NCBI GenBank assembly: GCA_041645435.1
Contig: JBAZQB010000009.1
Location: forward strand, 1 to 64,000
Reading direction: 5' to 3'
Source of the DNA: Methanoregula sp.
GTDB lineage: Archaea > Halobacteriota > Methanomicrobia > Methanomicrobiales > Methanospirillaceae
DNA: 64,000 nt
A program made the position numbers and the translations under genes. Numbering within the stretch: the stretch's first letter is position 1; every line of letters starts with the position of its first letter. The notes below the pieces were generated by a model. That model did not search any database. It was not told the DNA's origin and worked only from the letters and a program-made list of their open reading frames with translations. Positions 9,399 through 20,583 of this stretch are shown in pieces.

Positions 9399-11153
9399 TC
9401 AGGAATTGGGGATTCTGCGTTCACCTATCTGCTGGCGCCACATTGCATAATACAAACCCTTTTGATCAAGAAGACTCTGGTGTGAACCGGTCTCAACGAT
9501 CTTTCCCGCCTCCATGACATAGATCACATCTGCGTGCAGTATGGTAGACAGTCGATGAGCTATCAAAATAGTTATCTGGTCCCCACTCGTGGAAATATCC
9601 CGGATCGTATTGGTGATATCCTCTTCGGTCAGCGAATCGAGTGCCGAAGTCGCTTCATCAAAGATCAACAGGCGGGGATGACGCAGCAAAGCCCGGGCAA
9701 TGGAGATACGCTGCTTCTCCCCTCCGGACAGCATCATACCACCTTCCCCGATGAGCGTCTCAATACCAGGGGCAGAACGGCTGAGTATCCCGTCACACGA
9801 AGCTTTGTGCAATACATCCAGGATTTGCTCATCGGTCGCATCCGACATCACGAACAGGAGGTTTTCCTTTATCGTGCCCGAGAACAACTGGGAGTCCTGC
9901 GTTACGAGACCTATCTGCCTGCGCAACGGGTTAAACCTGATAAGTGCTGAGGGCTCACCGTTAAAATATATCTCCCCGCTGTCAGGCCGGTACAATCCCG
10001 CCAGGAGCTTCATGAGCGTTGACTTGCCTGCACCGGAAGGACCGACAAACGCGATCGTCTCACCGGTCCTGACGTGGAAAGAAATCCCGTCAATCGCGTT
10101 GTAACTGGCAGTCTTGTGACGGAAGACAACGTCTTCAAAACGGATATCGCTAAGCTCGTCAATCTCGATCGGGTTTTCCGGCCGTTCCTCAATCCGCTTC
10201 TGCATCAGCTGGTGAAAATTACTGACGGAAGCTTCGACCTCGCGGTAATTCACGATGATGGCACCAAGGTCCTGCAACGGAACAAAGATGATAGCGGTGA
10301 TGAACTGCATCGAGACCAGTTCCCCCGTGGTAAGGACGTTACGGAAGATTAACCAGAGGAGGATGAATAATATCGACTGCTTCAGGATGGAGAGCGTCGA
10401 TCCCTGGAAAAACGTCAGCATCCGGACGCGTTTTACTTTCATCATCTCCAGGTTGAAGATCTTTAAATTCTGTTCCCGAATCCTCCTTATCTCGGGGAAG
10501 GTGAGGCCAAGACTTTTCACGAGCTCGATGTTCCGGAGGGATTCGGTGATCACCCCCGAGATCTCAAACGTTTCCCGGTTGATCTCTTTCTGCGTTGTCT
10601 TGATCTTTTTTGAGAGCAGCCAGGTGAGCGATCCAAGCACGAGGATACCAATGACAAACACCGGTACCAGGAGCCAGTTCTTGGTGAGGGAATACGCGAT
10701 GAGAAAACCAATGCCCACAAAAGCGGAGAAGAGGACATTGATGAAGGAATTGAAGAAGGTCTGGGTATCCGACCGCACTTTCTGCAATATTGATAACGTC
10801 TCGCCGCTCCGCTGGTCCTCGTACTCGTCATAGGAGAGGCGGAGCGTCTGCTCCAGTCCGTCGTTGTAGATCTGCATGCCGAACTGCTGCACGGCAAGGC
10901 GGGCGAAATAATCCTGGAACGTTTTTGCAAACCGGGCGAGCACCGCGATCACTACGGCCACTCCCAGCCAGAAAAGCACCCCCGCAACCAGTGCATTTTC
11001 CGAAATGTGATTCGGGTTTAAGGCATAATCATCGATGATCATGCCAAAAATAATCGGGTCGACAAGGTTCAGCAGCTGGCTGATGCCCGCTAAAACGAGA
11101 GCGACAACGATAAGCCACTTCTGCGGCTTTAAATATTTCCAAAGGATCATCAT
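9399..11153 (-). CDS. ABC exporter, fused permease and ATPase
   Basis: The half-transporter of about 584 residues is of the MsbA/ABCB type and should work as a homodimer. The N-terminal permease has six membrane segments. The C-terminal ATPase has Walker A GPSGAGKST, the signature LSGGEKQ, Walker B LLIFDEATSALD and the H-loop IAHRLST. The frame is open 30 residues further upstream, but that stretch is not membrane-like and the first transmembrane helix begins right after MMILWKYLKPQKW, so the start is placed there. The substrate is unknown. No accessory gene is linked. Confidence 0.88.
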   Translation of the reverse strand: MMILWKYLKPQKWLIVVALVLAGISQLLNLVDPIIFGMIIDDYALNPNHISENALVAGVLFWLGVAVVIAVLARFAKTFQDYFARLAVQQFGMQIYNDGLEQTLRLSYDEYEDQRSGETLSILQKVRSDTQTFFNSFINVLFSAFVGIGFLIAYSLTKNWLLVPVFVIGILVLGSLTWLLSKKIKTTQKEINRETFEISGVITESLRNIELVKSLGLTFPEIRRIREQNLKIFNLEMMKVKRVRMLTFFQGSTLSILKQSILFILLWLIFRNVLTTGELVSMQFITAIIFVPLQDLGAIIVNYREVEASVSNFHQLMQKRIEERPENPIEIDELSDIRFEDVVFRHKTASYNAIDGISFHVRTGETIAFVGPSGAGKSTLMKLLAGLYRPDSGEIYFNGEPSALIRFNPLRRQIGLVTQDSQLFSGTIKENLLFVMSDATDEQILDVLHKASCDGILSRSAPGIETLIGEGGMMLSGGEKQRISIARALLRHPRLLIFDEATSALDSLTEEDITNTIRDISTSGDQITILIAHRLSTILHADVIYVMEAGKIVETGSHQSLLDQKGLYYAMWRQQIGERRIPNS

Positions 11154-11345
11154 TATTCTGGCAAACCGGCATTGTTTCTTTTTGTCATATATATTTGATG
11201 GCGTGTAAAAAAAGGGTCTGGCAAATTGCCGGCAAGGCCCCATCCGTCCCCGCTAAAGCAGAGAGGCTGGCCCTGCCTTTTTTGGTAAAACCTAAGAAAC
11301 GCAATTAAAAAAACCTATTATCCATCATCGCACACCTGATAGCGC

Positions 11346-11591
11346 ATGATTGATTCCGGCAAACCTGTTGTAGAGGATACCGAAGAGAACCGGCAGCTCT
11401 GCAGGAAGTACTGCATAAACTGCCAGAACTACAAGCGTCATTCCCTTGAAAAATACCAGCCCACCGAACTCTTCTGCTCACGCGGGCAGTCATCAGCCAC
11501 GTCGATGAAAATTATAGGATGTTTCTGCCCGGCCTGCGAGCTCTTCACAAAGCACCATCTCCGCGGAGGATATTTCTGCGTCAGGCGCTAG
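11346..11591 (+). CDS. Cysteine-rich DUF2769-type protein (copy 1)
   Basis: The small soluble protein of 81 residues has a C-x3-C-x2-C motif at residues 19-26, one further cysteine near 44, and GCFCPAC near residue 58, suggesting a zinc or iron-sulfur site. It matches what I recall of DUF2769 from methanogens. A close paralogue is at 22196; the shared core reads HSLEKYQPTELFC. Both have the same upstream sequence, with an A/T-rich box about 30 bases before the ATG, consistent with leaderless transcription. The function is unknown. Confidence 0.75.
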   Translation: MIDSGKPVVEDTEENRQLCRKYCINCQNYKRHSLEKYQPTELFCSRGQSSATSMKIIGCFCPACELFTKHHLRGGYFCVRR

Positions 11592-11710
11592 ACGAATTTT
11601 CTTTTTCTTTTGGGTAAAGTGTCAAAAGAGACCCCGACTTTTTTGGATATTACAACAATATTTTCAAAAATGTCGTCGTAAAAAAAAGGGCTGTATTGAC
11701 ACTTTACCCT

Positions 11711-11917
11711 TTATGGTACAACCTGTTTTGTCTGGAACTGTGGCCGGATCTTCTCGGAAAAGTATTTTCCAATCTCGCTTGAACGCATGAGATCCGCGTA
11801 GACTTTTGGAGGGACACCCGAATACCGGTACACAAGTCCGGATTGAAATTCTATCTCCAGGATTTTTGTGGGTTCGTCATATCCCACAGAGCGCAGAATT
11901 CGGGATTTAACGGGCAT
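11711..11917 (-). CDS. KTSC-domain small protein
   Basis: The protein of about 68 residues matches the KTSC domain: SVGYD near the start, the middle LEIEFQSGLVYRYSGVP, and the end segment SEIGKYFSEKIRP. In other proteins this domain is linked to nucleic-acid-associated enzymes such as lysyl-tRNA synthetase. The ATG at 11917 was chosen because GGAAAGA precedes it; a GTG 18 bases upstream is possible. A TATA-like TTTTATAAAA lies on this strand near 11975. The function is unknown. Confidence 0.7.
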   Translation of the reverse strand: MPVKSRILRSVGYDEPTKILEIEFQSGLVYRYSGVPPKVYADLMRSSEIGKYFSEKIRPQFQTKQVVP

Positions 11918-12211
11918 TCTTTCCAAGAGTATCACTACTGCCTTACAAGTGCGCTGAAGGGTTAAGGGTTTTTATAAAAGTATTGGATAGTCTGCGCTGC
12001 ACCACTGTCAGTATTCCCGCGTAATGGTACAGCCATGGGCCGGTGCCGGGGTGGCTCCCACCAGGCCGGTATGGGGGGACAGGTCGTCTTATGGCAATCG
12101 AGAGGACTCGATATATGTGAAAGCGATAGGAGGTTTCGTGAAGAGACCGCCAGTGTACCTGAACCCGCAGACAGAGAGCATCACCCTTTGGGGAAAAAAG
12201 GATATGCAACC

Positions 12212-12219
12212 TTTATAAT
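12212..12219 (+). promoter_or_regulatory. TATA box of the cupredoxin gene
   Basis: TTTATAAT lies 23-30 bases before the ATG at 12242. At the usual archaeal TATA-to-start distance the transcript begins at or just before the ATG, so the mRNA is probably leaderless. Confidence 0.6.
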
Positions 12220-12241
12220 TCCCTGATACCATCATGCATAT

Positions 12242-12634
12242 ATGCCACCACATTTTGGTATCCCTTTTCTGACCGCGTGTACGGTTATGCTGGTACTTGC
12301 CTGTCTCTGCGCCGGTTGTGCTTCCAGCCAGAGCCCGCCACAGCCCGCAAGTGCGACCCCTTCTCCATCAGGTTCTGCAAACGCGATCACAATCAAAAAC
12401 TTTGCTTTCAGTCCGGCAACGCTGACGATAAAAACGGGAGCAACGGTAACCTGGACCAATGACGACAGTGCGCCCCATACGGTTGTATCCGATGCAGGAT
12501 CCCCGGTCCCGTTCACTTCACCCCAGCTTGCAACCGGGGCTTCATACCCGCAGACCTTCACCCGGGCCGGGACCTATGGCTACCACTGCTCGATCCATCC
12601 GTCGATGAAAGGTACAATTGTCGTGGAACCCTGA
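12242..12634 (+). CDS. Cupredoxin (plastocyanin-like) lipoprotein
   Basis: The 130-residue secreted type-1 copper protein has a signal peptide ending in a lipobox (LCAGC, Cys near 26) and a Ser/Pro linker. The cupredoxin fold is NAITIKNFAFSPATLTIKTG onward. The copper ligands are visible: His in SAPHTVV, then Cys, His and Met in YHCSIHPSM. It probably carries electrons or binds copper at the outer face of the membrane. It is transcribed from its own TATA box and stands alone. Confidence 0.9.
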   Translation: MPPHFGIPFLTACTVMLVLACLCAGCASSQSPPQPASATPSPSGSANAITIKNFAFSPATLTIKTGATVTWTNDDSAPHTVVSDAGSPVPFTSPQLATGASYPQTFTRAGTYGYHCSIHPSMKGTIVVEP

Positions 12635-12846
12635 TACCCCCTTTTTCCCGACCGCGGAGATCTGTTCGTTTTTCCCGCTCGTTAGTGAGACGGGTTCCGG
12701 CCGGGTTCCCGCATGGCGGTTGCAACCGTGGGCTGTGAGTAGCGTTCCGGGGGGTAATGGCGGGCCGGCCCGGGGATGAGTGGTGGGATCACAAACTCCC
12801 GAAATCCTCCCCCGCTATTACCAATAATTTCCCTGTTTGTTTTCAT

Positions 12847-15231
<2,385 letters not shown>

Positions 15232-15246
15232 GGTTTCCTCATTCAT

Positions 15247-15265
15247 TTAGTTCGAATTTGCCTAA
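15247..15265 (-). promoter_or_regulatory. Operator shared with marR, in front of lon
   Basis: The plus-strand motif TTAGTT-N4-TTTGCCTAA, extended by CTAAA to an imperfect palindrome, sits 16-34 bases before the lon start. The same 19-base pattern lies at the same distance before the marR gene. This pattern suggests binding by the MarR protein encoded next door. Confidence 0.7.
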
Positions 15266-15288
15266 CTAAAGTCCGGCATAAAAAAAAA

Positions 15289-15708
15289 TTACCTGACTTT
15301 CCCCAGGATCTCAATTAAGAGTTCCAGTTCGTGTTCATCCAGTAAATTTACCATTCGTTCAATCACCCGGCGCAAGGCATCGTGTTCTGCCTGTGCAATT
15401 TTCTTCCCCTTATCGGTCAGGCGGATGTACAGGATCCTGCCGTCTTCGGGACAGGGTTCCCGGTATACGCACTCCATCCGGACAAACCTGTTGACCATCT
15501 CGGTGATCGTGGGTTTTGAGTTCCGGGTGATCTCAGCAAGCCTGCTGAACGTCACATCTCTCTGTTCATCGATGACTTTCAGGTACCCGATCTGTTTGAC
15601 CGTCATATCTGCAAGCCCGCATTCGGAGAAGATAGTACAGGAGCATTCGTTTTTCATCCTGAGGAGGTGTTCAAATACTTCCAACAGATGCTCATCTCTC
15701 TCCATCAT
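15289..15708 (-). CDS. MarR-family transcriptional regulator
   Basis: The 139-residue winged-helix protein has a helix-turn-helix VTFSRLAEITRNSKPTITEMVNRF (about residues 50-73) and a wing with DGRILYIRLTDKG, followed by a C-terminal dimerisation helix. A perfect AAGGAG stands 6 bases before the ATG. The gene lies 57 bases upstream of lon on the same strand, and both starts are preceded by TTAGTT-N4-TTTGCCTAA. It therefore probably represses itself and lon. The inducer is unknown. Confidence 0.88.
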   Translation of the reverse strand: MMERDEHLLEVFEHLLRMKNECSCTIFSECGLADMTVKQIGYLKVIDEQRDVTFSRLAEITRNSKPTITEMVNRFVRMECVYREPCPEDGRILYIRLTDKGKKIAQAEHDALRRVIERMVNLLDEHELELLIEILGKVR

Positions 15709-15722
15709 ACTCCGCTCCTTCG

Positions 15723-15741
15723 TTAGTTAGGGTTTGCCTAA
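15723..15741 (-). promoter_or_regulatory. Operator in front of marR
   Basis: The plus-strand motif TTAGTT-N4-TTTGCCTAA is found 15-33 bases before the marR start codon, matching the site before lon in sequence and position. This fits autoregulation. Confidence 0.7.
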
Positions 15742-15868
15742 TAATAAAGATAGTGGTCCGGGTATTCCCTGAAAGGGCTCGACTCATGAGATCGCCAAAA
15801 CCCTGTGGCGGATGAGGGAGAGATCCTGAAACACGTGGATAATCAAAACACCCGGTGACCTGTCACGG

Positions 15869-18130
15869 TTATACATTCCTGAACCCGAGCGATACCTTAT
15901 GCACGATGAATTCAGCATTTTTCACCAGTTCATCGGGAACCTCGGAAATACCATTATCCATCCGGTTTTTTAATTGTCCGGATAACTCCAGAACCTCTGC
16001 CTTCACATCCCCTTCCGCATACTGTGCAAGATCAGATAAAAATGTGTATGCGGATGCAATATCACCGGTTACAAGGTTGATGAGAACCAGATCCCCGCAA
16101 TAATATGCAGATTTTTTAAAGTCACGTGCAGTTACACTCATCTTTAAGGATTCTGCATAATTCATCCTGAGGTACAGGCCAAGGGCCTTCTGGAGTTCGA
16201 GAACTGACTGGTACCGCTCTGCCGGATCTTTCATAAGGCATTTCAGGATCACCGGTTCGATCGGTTTTGCACTCCCCGCAATTTCTGAGGGACGTCCTGG
16301 TTCCTTTGTTGCGATATTCATCCCAATCTCGATCATGCTCTCGCCGGTGAATGGCAACACTCCCGTCACGAGTTCATAGAGAATGACACCCAGCTGCCAG
16401 ATATCCGTCCGCTCATCCTTATGCCGGCCACTGATCTGCTCCGGTGCTGCATAATAAGGCGTGAAAGAGGTTACGGTACTTGAAGACGACTCACTGATGA
16501 CGCGGGAAAGTCCCCAGTCGGATATCTTCGGCACCCCGTTCTTTAAAAGAATATTCTGGGGTTTTAAGTCACGGTGGATTATCTTGTTTGCATGACTGAA
16601 CTTCAGGCCTTCACAGATATTAAAGAGGATCCATGCTGCCTCCTCGCTGTCAATCGGTTTTTTCCTCTCCGCAAGGGAACTGTCACAGAGCTCCATCTCA
16701 AAATAAGGACATGGCATGATGTTGAAATTGTAGACACTGACAATATTGGGGTGGTCAAGGCGCGTCCAGTTCTGCAATTCTGCAATAAAAGATTTCCCGG
16801 TTGATTCATCCAGCGAGATCGGTATTTTCACGGCAACGTACTGCCCGTCTTTTCTCTTTGCCTTAAAGACCCGTGCAAACCCGCCTTTGCCGATGAACTC
16901 CGATTCAGTATAGCGGTCTGAAAGTTCCGGGGGCAGCCGTTTTAAGGTCACCGGCCCGGCAGCCTGCTTTTTCAGGATTTCTGAAGCCGGGATTATCCCT
17001 GCATCCTTACCCGGATAGGGGTCTGGCCGGTCAGAGACATCAATCCAGAATTCCTGGGTCTGATGGTATGTATTCTTATCAGTATCGTGATAGTCGAGGG
17101 CAATTTCAAGCGGAATATTTCCCTCTTTTTTGGGAAGGATCCCGATCTCCAGGTTTTTTGTTTCACCAGCGTCAATGGTTGTCGGTTTGATCCACCGCGT
17201 CTCAAATTCATCGGAGAACCTGAACGTTATGTCTGATGCGCAGGTATCTCCGGTATTTTTGATCTGGATGCCGACTTTATGCCATTTATCGGCTGCAAGG
17301 CGTGTCTGGTCAAGAGTGAGCGAAAGCAACGGTCGTACAATCTTTTTGGTTTCTTTGAGATTTCGGGTACTTGTTTCCGGTTCAGGTTCCGCCATTTTGG
17401 ACACCGGTACCGGAACATACTGATTCCCCGGGCCAGGCACCGGGCCTTCGGAGGGTTCCTGCCGGATAGTAAGATCCGGAACCGTTGCAGACCTCCCTGT
17501 AGCAGGTGCTCTCTTTGCCCGGTTGTAAAAAAATCCGATACCGGCAGCTATCAGGATTAAAAAAATTACAGCCAGTACGAGCAATAATCCGGAATCTCCC
17601 GGCGGGGAGTCACGGGGAGCAATCGTGCCCGCCGGTGTGGATACGGCGGTCATTGGTTTCGGGGTTAAGGAGGCAACTGCCCCTTTTGTCAGCCGGATTT
17701 TGAGCCCATGATCTCCGTCACCGGTATAATGGTAGTAAGTTACCGTGTTTGTGCCCGCATGGAATTCTGAACTCAGATCATAGTACTGGTTGCGATACGC
17801 AGATTCGCTTACCGTCTTTCCCATAAGGTAATCGTAAATAGTGCTGTCTCCGGTATGCCTCCAGATCTTATCCCCGTTGATGGAGAGATAGGCATTCCAC
17901 CCGCCATACCTGCCCGGTTCGGCACGGGCAGAATTGTAAACACCGATCTCCACCTTTTCTGTACCATCAAGGTTGAAAGTCCAGGTCTTTGGGGTTTCTG
18001 TATAATGAAGCAGCCCGAGATCATTCACCCCCTCGTTGAGCGGTGTCAGCGCGAGTACCGGTTGAGAGAGAACGAACCCCGCAAAAATCAGCAGGCAGAT
18101 GACAGGGAAAAAATCTGGACGTGCTCTCAT
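15869..18130 (-). CDS. Membrane receptor Ser/Thr protein kinase (Hanks type)
   Basis: The 753-residue protein has a signal peptide (1-28), an external beta-rich sensor domain (about 30-150), a Ser/Thr/Pro linker and a membrane helix (181-202). A CARDB-like beta domain (268-366) precedes the kinase domain (407-670). Kinase residues are present: glycine loop GKGGFARVF 414-422, Lys435, HRDLKPQN 519-526, DWG 538-540 in place of DFG, and APEQ. A helical tail follows. The kinase must be cytoplasmic, which leaves a CARDB-like domain inside the cell, an unusual arrangement. It probably phosphorylates proteins in answer to an external signal. No phosphatase or FHA partner lies next to it. Confidence 0.88.
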   Translation of the reverse strand: MRARPDFFPVICLLIFAGFVLSQPVLALTPLNEGVNDLGLLHYTETPKTWTFNLDGTEKVEIGVYNSARAEPGRYGGWNAYLSINGDKIWRHTGDSTIYDYLMGKTVSESAYRNQYYDLSSEFHAGTNTVTYYHYTGDGDHGLKIRLTKGAVASLTPKPMTAVSTPAGTIAPRDSPPGDSGLLLVLAVIFLILIAAGIGFFYNRAKRAPATGRSATVPDLTIRQEPSEGPVPGPGNQYVPVPVSKMAEPEPETSTRNLKETKKIVRPLLSLTLDQTRLAADKWHKVGIQIKNTGDTCASDITFRFSDEFETRWIKPTTIDAGETKNLEIGILPKKEGNIPLEIALDYHDTDKNTYHQTQEFWIDVSDRPDPYPGKDAGIIPASEILKKQAAGPVTLKRLPPELSDRYTESEFIGKGGFARVFKAKRKDGQYVAVKIPISLDESTGKSFIAELQNWTRLDHPNIVSVYNFNIMPCPYFEMELCDSSLAERKKPIDSEEAAWILFNICEGLKFSHANKIIHRDLKPQNILLKNGVPKISDWGLSRVISESSSSTVTSFTPYYAAPEQISGRHKDERTDIWQLGVILYELVTGVLPFTGESMIEIGMNIATKEPGRPSEIAGSAKPIEPVILKCLMKDPAERYQSVLELQKALGLYLRMNYAESLKMSVTARDFKKSAYYCGDLVLINLVTGDIASAYTFLSDLAQYAEGDVKAEVLELSGQLKNRMDNGISEVPDELVKNAEFIVHKVSLGFRNV

Positions 18131-18157
18131 TGGTAAACCCCTTTTTTATGAGAATGG

Positions 18158-18169
18158 TCTAGATCTAGA
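18158..18169. promoter_or_regulatory. Perfect 12-base palindrome before the kinase gene
   Basis: TCTAGATCTAGA lies 28-39 bases upstream of the kinase start codon, between the ATG and an A/T-rich box (minus-strand AATTATTTATCC near 18190). The placement is that of an operator overlapping the transcription start. Confidence 0.4.
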
Positions 18170-18202
18170 ATTATATCAGTCGGATAAATAATTTGCTGAA
18201 CA

Positions 18203-18475
18203 ATGAACGAGATAGTAAAACGATACTACCCATATGCGGGGAGACGGGCAAACCCTCGATCATCGGTGGCGAGGGGGAGGGCCTTCGTGTTCCGGGAATA
18301 TGACCAGATCGCCATGACGATCAACGAGACCGAGATGTCGGTAAAAGGCTCAGAGCCCAAGTATGACGGTGCAAACACCTGGACGAACTTTGGCGATTTC
18401 GTTACGTTCATTGCAAAACCGGTGCCCCGCCCGAACATGCTGCAGGAGAACCGGGAAGTTGTCCGGTTTCCCTGA
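18203..18475 (+). CDS. Hypothetical small protein
   Basis: The 90-codon reading frame encodes a mildly hydrophilic protein with no family I recognise. The second half looks more protein-like (MTINETEMSVKG, then TWTNFGDFVTFIAKP), so an internal ATG may be the true start. There is no clear ribosome binding site. A competing open frame exists on the other strand. It could be a fragment. Confidence 0.3.
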   Translation: MNEIVKRYYPYAGRRANPRSSVARGRAFVFREYDQIAMTINETEMSVKGSEPKYDGANTWTNFGDFVTFIAKPVPRPNMLQENREVVRFP

Positions 18476-18569
18476 TCGTTGCTTTTTCTGATCGTTATCC
18501 CGACCGGGACTCTCCCGCACAACTACCGGTATCAAAAAGATAATAGAGGGGTATCGACTACCAATAGTT

Positions 18570-19001
18570 ATGACGCTCACGGAAGCTCAGAAGGCAGAAG
18601 TAATCGCAGCCATGCAGCAGTATGGCATGGCATACCAGAAGAAGGATGTAAAGGTGTTATCGGCGTTGTTCTCCCCCGAAATTACCGGATTTGGCAGCGG
18701 CCCCGATGAAGTCATCTCGAATCATACAGATTTTATCCGGCAGATAAAGCGCGATATAAGCCAGGCAACAGTTCTCTCGTTTGAATTTTCGGACAGGAAG
18801 ATTTTTGGCGATGGCAGGATCGCGTGGGCAACGTCAAAGAGTACGATTACATTCACTATTGACGGGACAACGAAGCAGGTTATCCGTGGCAGATCGACGA
18901 TGGTGTTGCGGAACACCGGGAGCCGCTGGCTCATTGAGCAGCTTCACTTCTCCATGCCCTATAGTGAACAGTCTGCGGGGCAATCGTTTCCCGGCGCATA
19001 A
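18570..19001 (+). CDS. SnoaL-like (NTF2-fold) protein
   Basis: The 143-residue soluble protein belongs to the SnoaL-like/DUF4440 NTF2 superfamily. It has an N-terminal helix VIAAMQQYGMAYQKKDVKVL, SPEITGFGSGPDE, and later strands ending in GSRWLIEQLHFSMP. Such proteins are small-molecule-binding or weakly catalytic cone folds. No neighbour indicates the ligand. The downstream gap of 435 bases holds repeat debris. Confidence 0.75.
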   Translation: MTLTEAQKAEVIAAMQQYGMAYQKKDVKVLSALFSPEITGFGSGPDEVISNHTDFIRQIKRDISQATVLSFEFSDRKIFGDGRIAWATSKSTITFTIDGTTKQVIRGRSTMVLRNTGSRWLIEQLHFSMPYSEQSAGQSFPGA

Positions 19002-19075
19002 ATCTCCAGGACTGGACTGGCGCTAAAGAAGGAATCTCTCTTAACCGATCTTTTTTAATCTCACAGAAACGAAAG

Positions 19076-19353
19076 GGCGGGGGCGAAGCACCCGAGAGCG
19101 TCAGAGTTTCTAAATGATTTCCCATGAAAATTATCCCCTTCAGGAATCATAATGGGGGTTGAAACCCCCATACCCCCAGATACGATAAACTCCGCCGACC
19201 TCAAAGGGCGCCCCGCGGGGGTTCAATGACAAAAAATACTAAAACCTCATTGCCCCGCCGTGCCTCGGAGAGGCCCTGAGGCGGGGGAGAATCATAAAAA
19301 ACAATTTTCATGGTTCGGGTGTGAACTCCCGTTCATGTCCGTTTCTACAGAGC
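19076..19353. mobile_element. Remnant of family 1 MITE interrupted by a hairpin-rich segment
   Basis: Bases 19076-19121 match the left end of the family 1 element in reverse orientation (GGGCGAAGC, then GAGCGTCAGAG and AATGATTTC). The matching terminal repeat TTTCTACAGAGC is found only at 19342-19353. The 220 bases between hold two hairpins (TGGGGGTT/AACCCCCA at about 19151-19169; CCCCGCC/GGCGGGG at about 19253-19285) absent from other copies. The element seems to have been split by an insertion. Confidence 0.5.
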
Positions 19354-19436
19354 ACTTTTTACTATTTTACGGTCCCACATTGCAGATGAAAGGCAATCCT
19401 TTTGTCTGGCATCGTCCTCTATTTTTGCGTAGGATT

Positions 19437-19799
19437 ATGGTTCAGAAAAAGCGGATCGCAATTACAACAGCAGTAGGTATAGTGACCGGCATATACTGCG
19501 CCGGAAGCCTGCTTTTTGCCGCTCCCCCGGGAGTCACACCGGAACCCTGGTTCATGGTAATGATCTTTTACAGTCGTATGATCCAGGGGTTTATGATCGG
19601 TTTTGCTGACGGCATCTCTATCCACCCGGTAGTACGGGGAGGGGGAATAGGTGCAATCATGAGCCTCCAGCTCTGCATCGTTCCCCTGTTTGCCCATAAT
19701 TACGTCCCTGCTCTACTGCTCTTTGTCTTTGGTATCATCTATGGTGTACTTGCCGACGGAATTGCAAGCTGGATGCTGCGGAAAAAAGATGCTGTATAA
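19437..19799 (+). CDS. Small integral membrane protein
   Basis: The 120-residue protein has about four membrane segments: ITTAVGIVTGIYCAGSLLF; the region around PWFMVMIFYSRMIQGFMIGF; GGIGAIMSLQLCIVPLF; and ALLLFVFGIIYGVLADGIAS. ATG 19437 follows AGGAT; upstream in-frame codons run through a MITE terminal repeat and are not coding-like. It precedes an ABC-2 transporter pair by 58 bases and may be co-transcribed. The function is unknown. Confidence 0.65.
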   Translation: MVQKKRIAITTAVGIVTGIYCAGSLLFAAPPGVTPEPWFMVMIFYSRMIQGFMIGFADGISIHPVVRGGGIGAIMSLQLCIVPLFAHNYVPALLLFVFGIIYGVLADGIASWMLRKKDAV

Positions 19800-19857
19800 A
19801 ATGAGCAGAGAGATGAGAACGAAAAAGCAGCATATCAGCGGATAATGGAATGATGAA

Positions 19858-20583
19858 ATGACAACAATAATCGAAGCTCGGGATTTATCCAAAACCTACG
19901 GTGATGTACAGGCCGTGAATCACGTGAACCTCTCGGTCGGGAAGGGAGCGCTGTTCGGGCTCCTGGGCCCAAACGGGTCCGGCAAGACCACGATGATCAA
20001 GATGCTGACCGGCCAGACCCGGCCGACCGGAGGAACGGCAACTGTACTCGGGGTCGATGCTGTAGCGGACCCGGTTGGCGTTCGCGGAAGGGTGGGAATC
20101 ATCCCCGAGCAGGAGACACCGCCCAGTTTCCTCACCGCAATAGAGTACCTGGAGTTTGTAGCCGCGGTCCGGAAGATTTCAGACATTGAAACAAAGGCTG
20201 ACTGGTGGTTCGAGTTCCTCGACTTTGCCGACAAGAAGAATGTGCTCTGCAAGGATCTCTCGCGGGGCACCCGCCAGAAACTGATGTTTACGCAGGCCTT
20301 CATCCATGAACCCGAGCTCGCGCTGATCGATGAGCCCTTAATCAATTTCGACCCGATCATGCAGGACCTCGTCAAGGATTATCTTGCAGGATATGTCAAA
20401 AAGGGAAAGACGATCTTTATCTCGACCCATATCCTTGAAGTGGCTGAAGAGATCTGTTCGGGGTTTGCGATCCTCCACAAGGGCAACCTTCTTCACGCAG
20501 GACCCGTGGCCGAACTCACGTCCCGGGGCGAACACCTGCCCGCATTCTTCCTCTCGCTCGTCCGGAAGGATCGCCATGTTTGA
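19858..20583 (+). CDS. ABC transporter ATP-binding protein (ABC-2 type)
   Basis: This is a 241-residue ATPase with Walker A GPNGSGKTT, Q-loop EQET, an atypical signature LSRGTRQK, Walker B LALIDEPL and the H-loop STHILE. It pairs with the membrane protein encoded next, whose ATG overlaps its last 8 bases, so the subunits are translationally coupled. The substrate is unknown; ABC-2 systems often export lipids, polysaccharides or drugs. Confidence 0.9.
   Translation: MTTIIEARDLSKTYGDVQAVNHVNLSVGKGALFGLLGPNGSGKTTMIKMLTGQTRPTGGTATVLGVDAVADPVGVRGRVGIIPEQETPPSFLTAIEYLEFVAAVRKISDIETKADWWFEFLDFADKKNVLCKDLSRGTRQKLMFTQAFIHEPELALIDEPLINFDPIMQDLVKDYLAGYVKKGKTIFISTHILEVAEEICSGFAILHKGNLLHAGPVAELTSRGEHLPAFFLSLVRKDRHV

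Noticed and set aside
10255..10833. 192-codon frame opposite the ABC exporter
   Set aside because: It is antisense to the permease helices of a well-supported gene.
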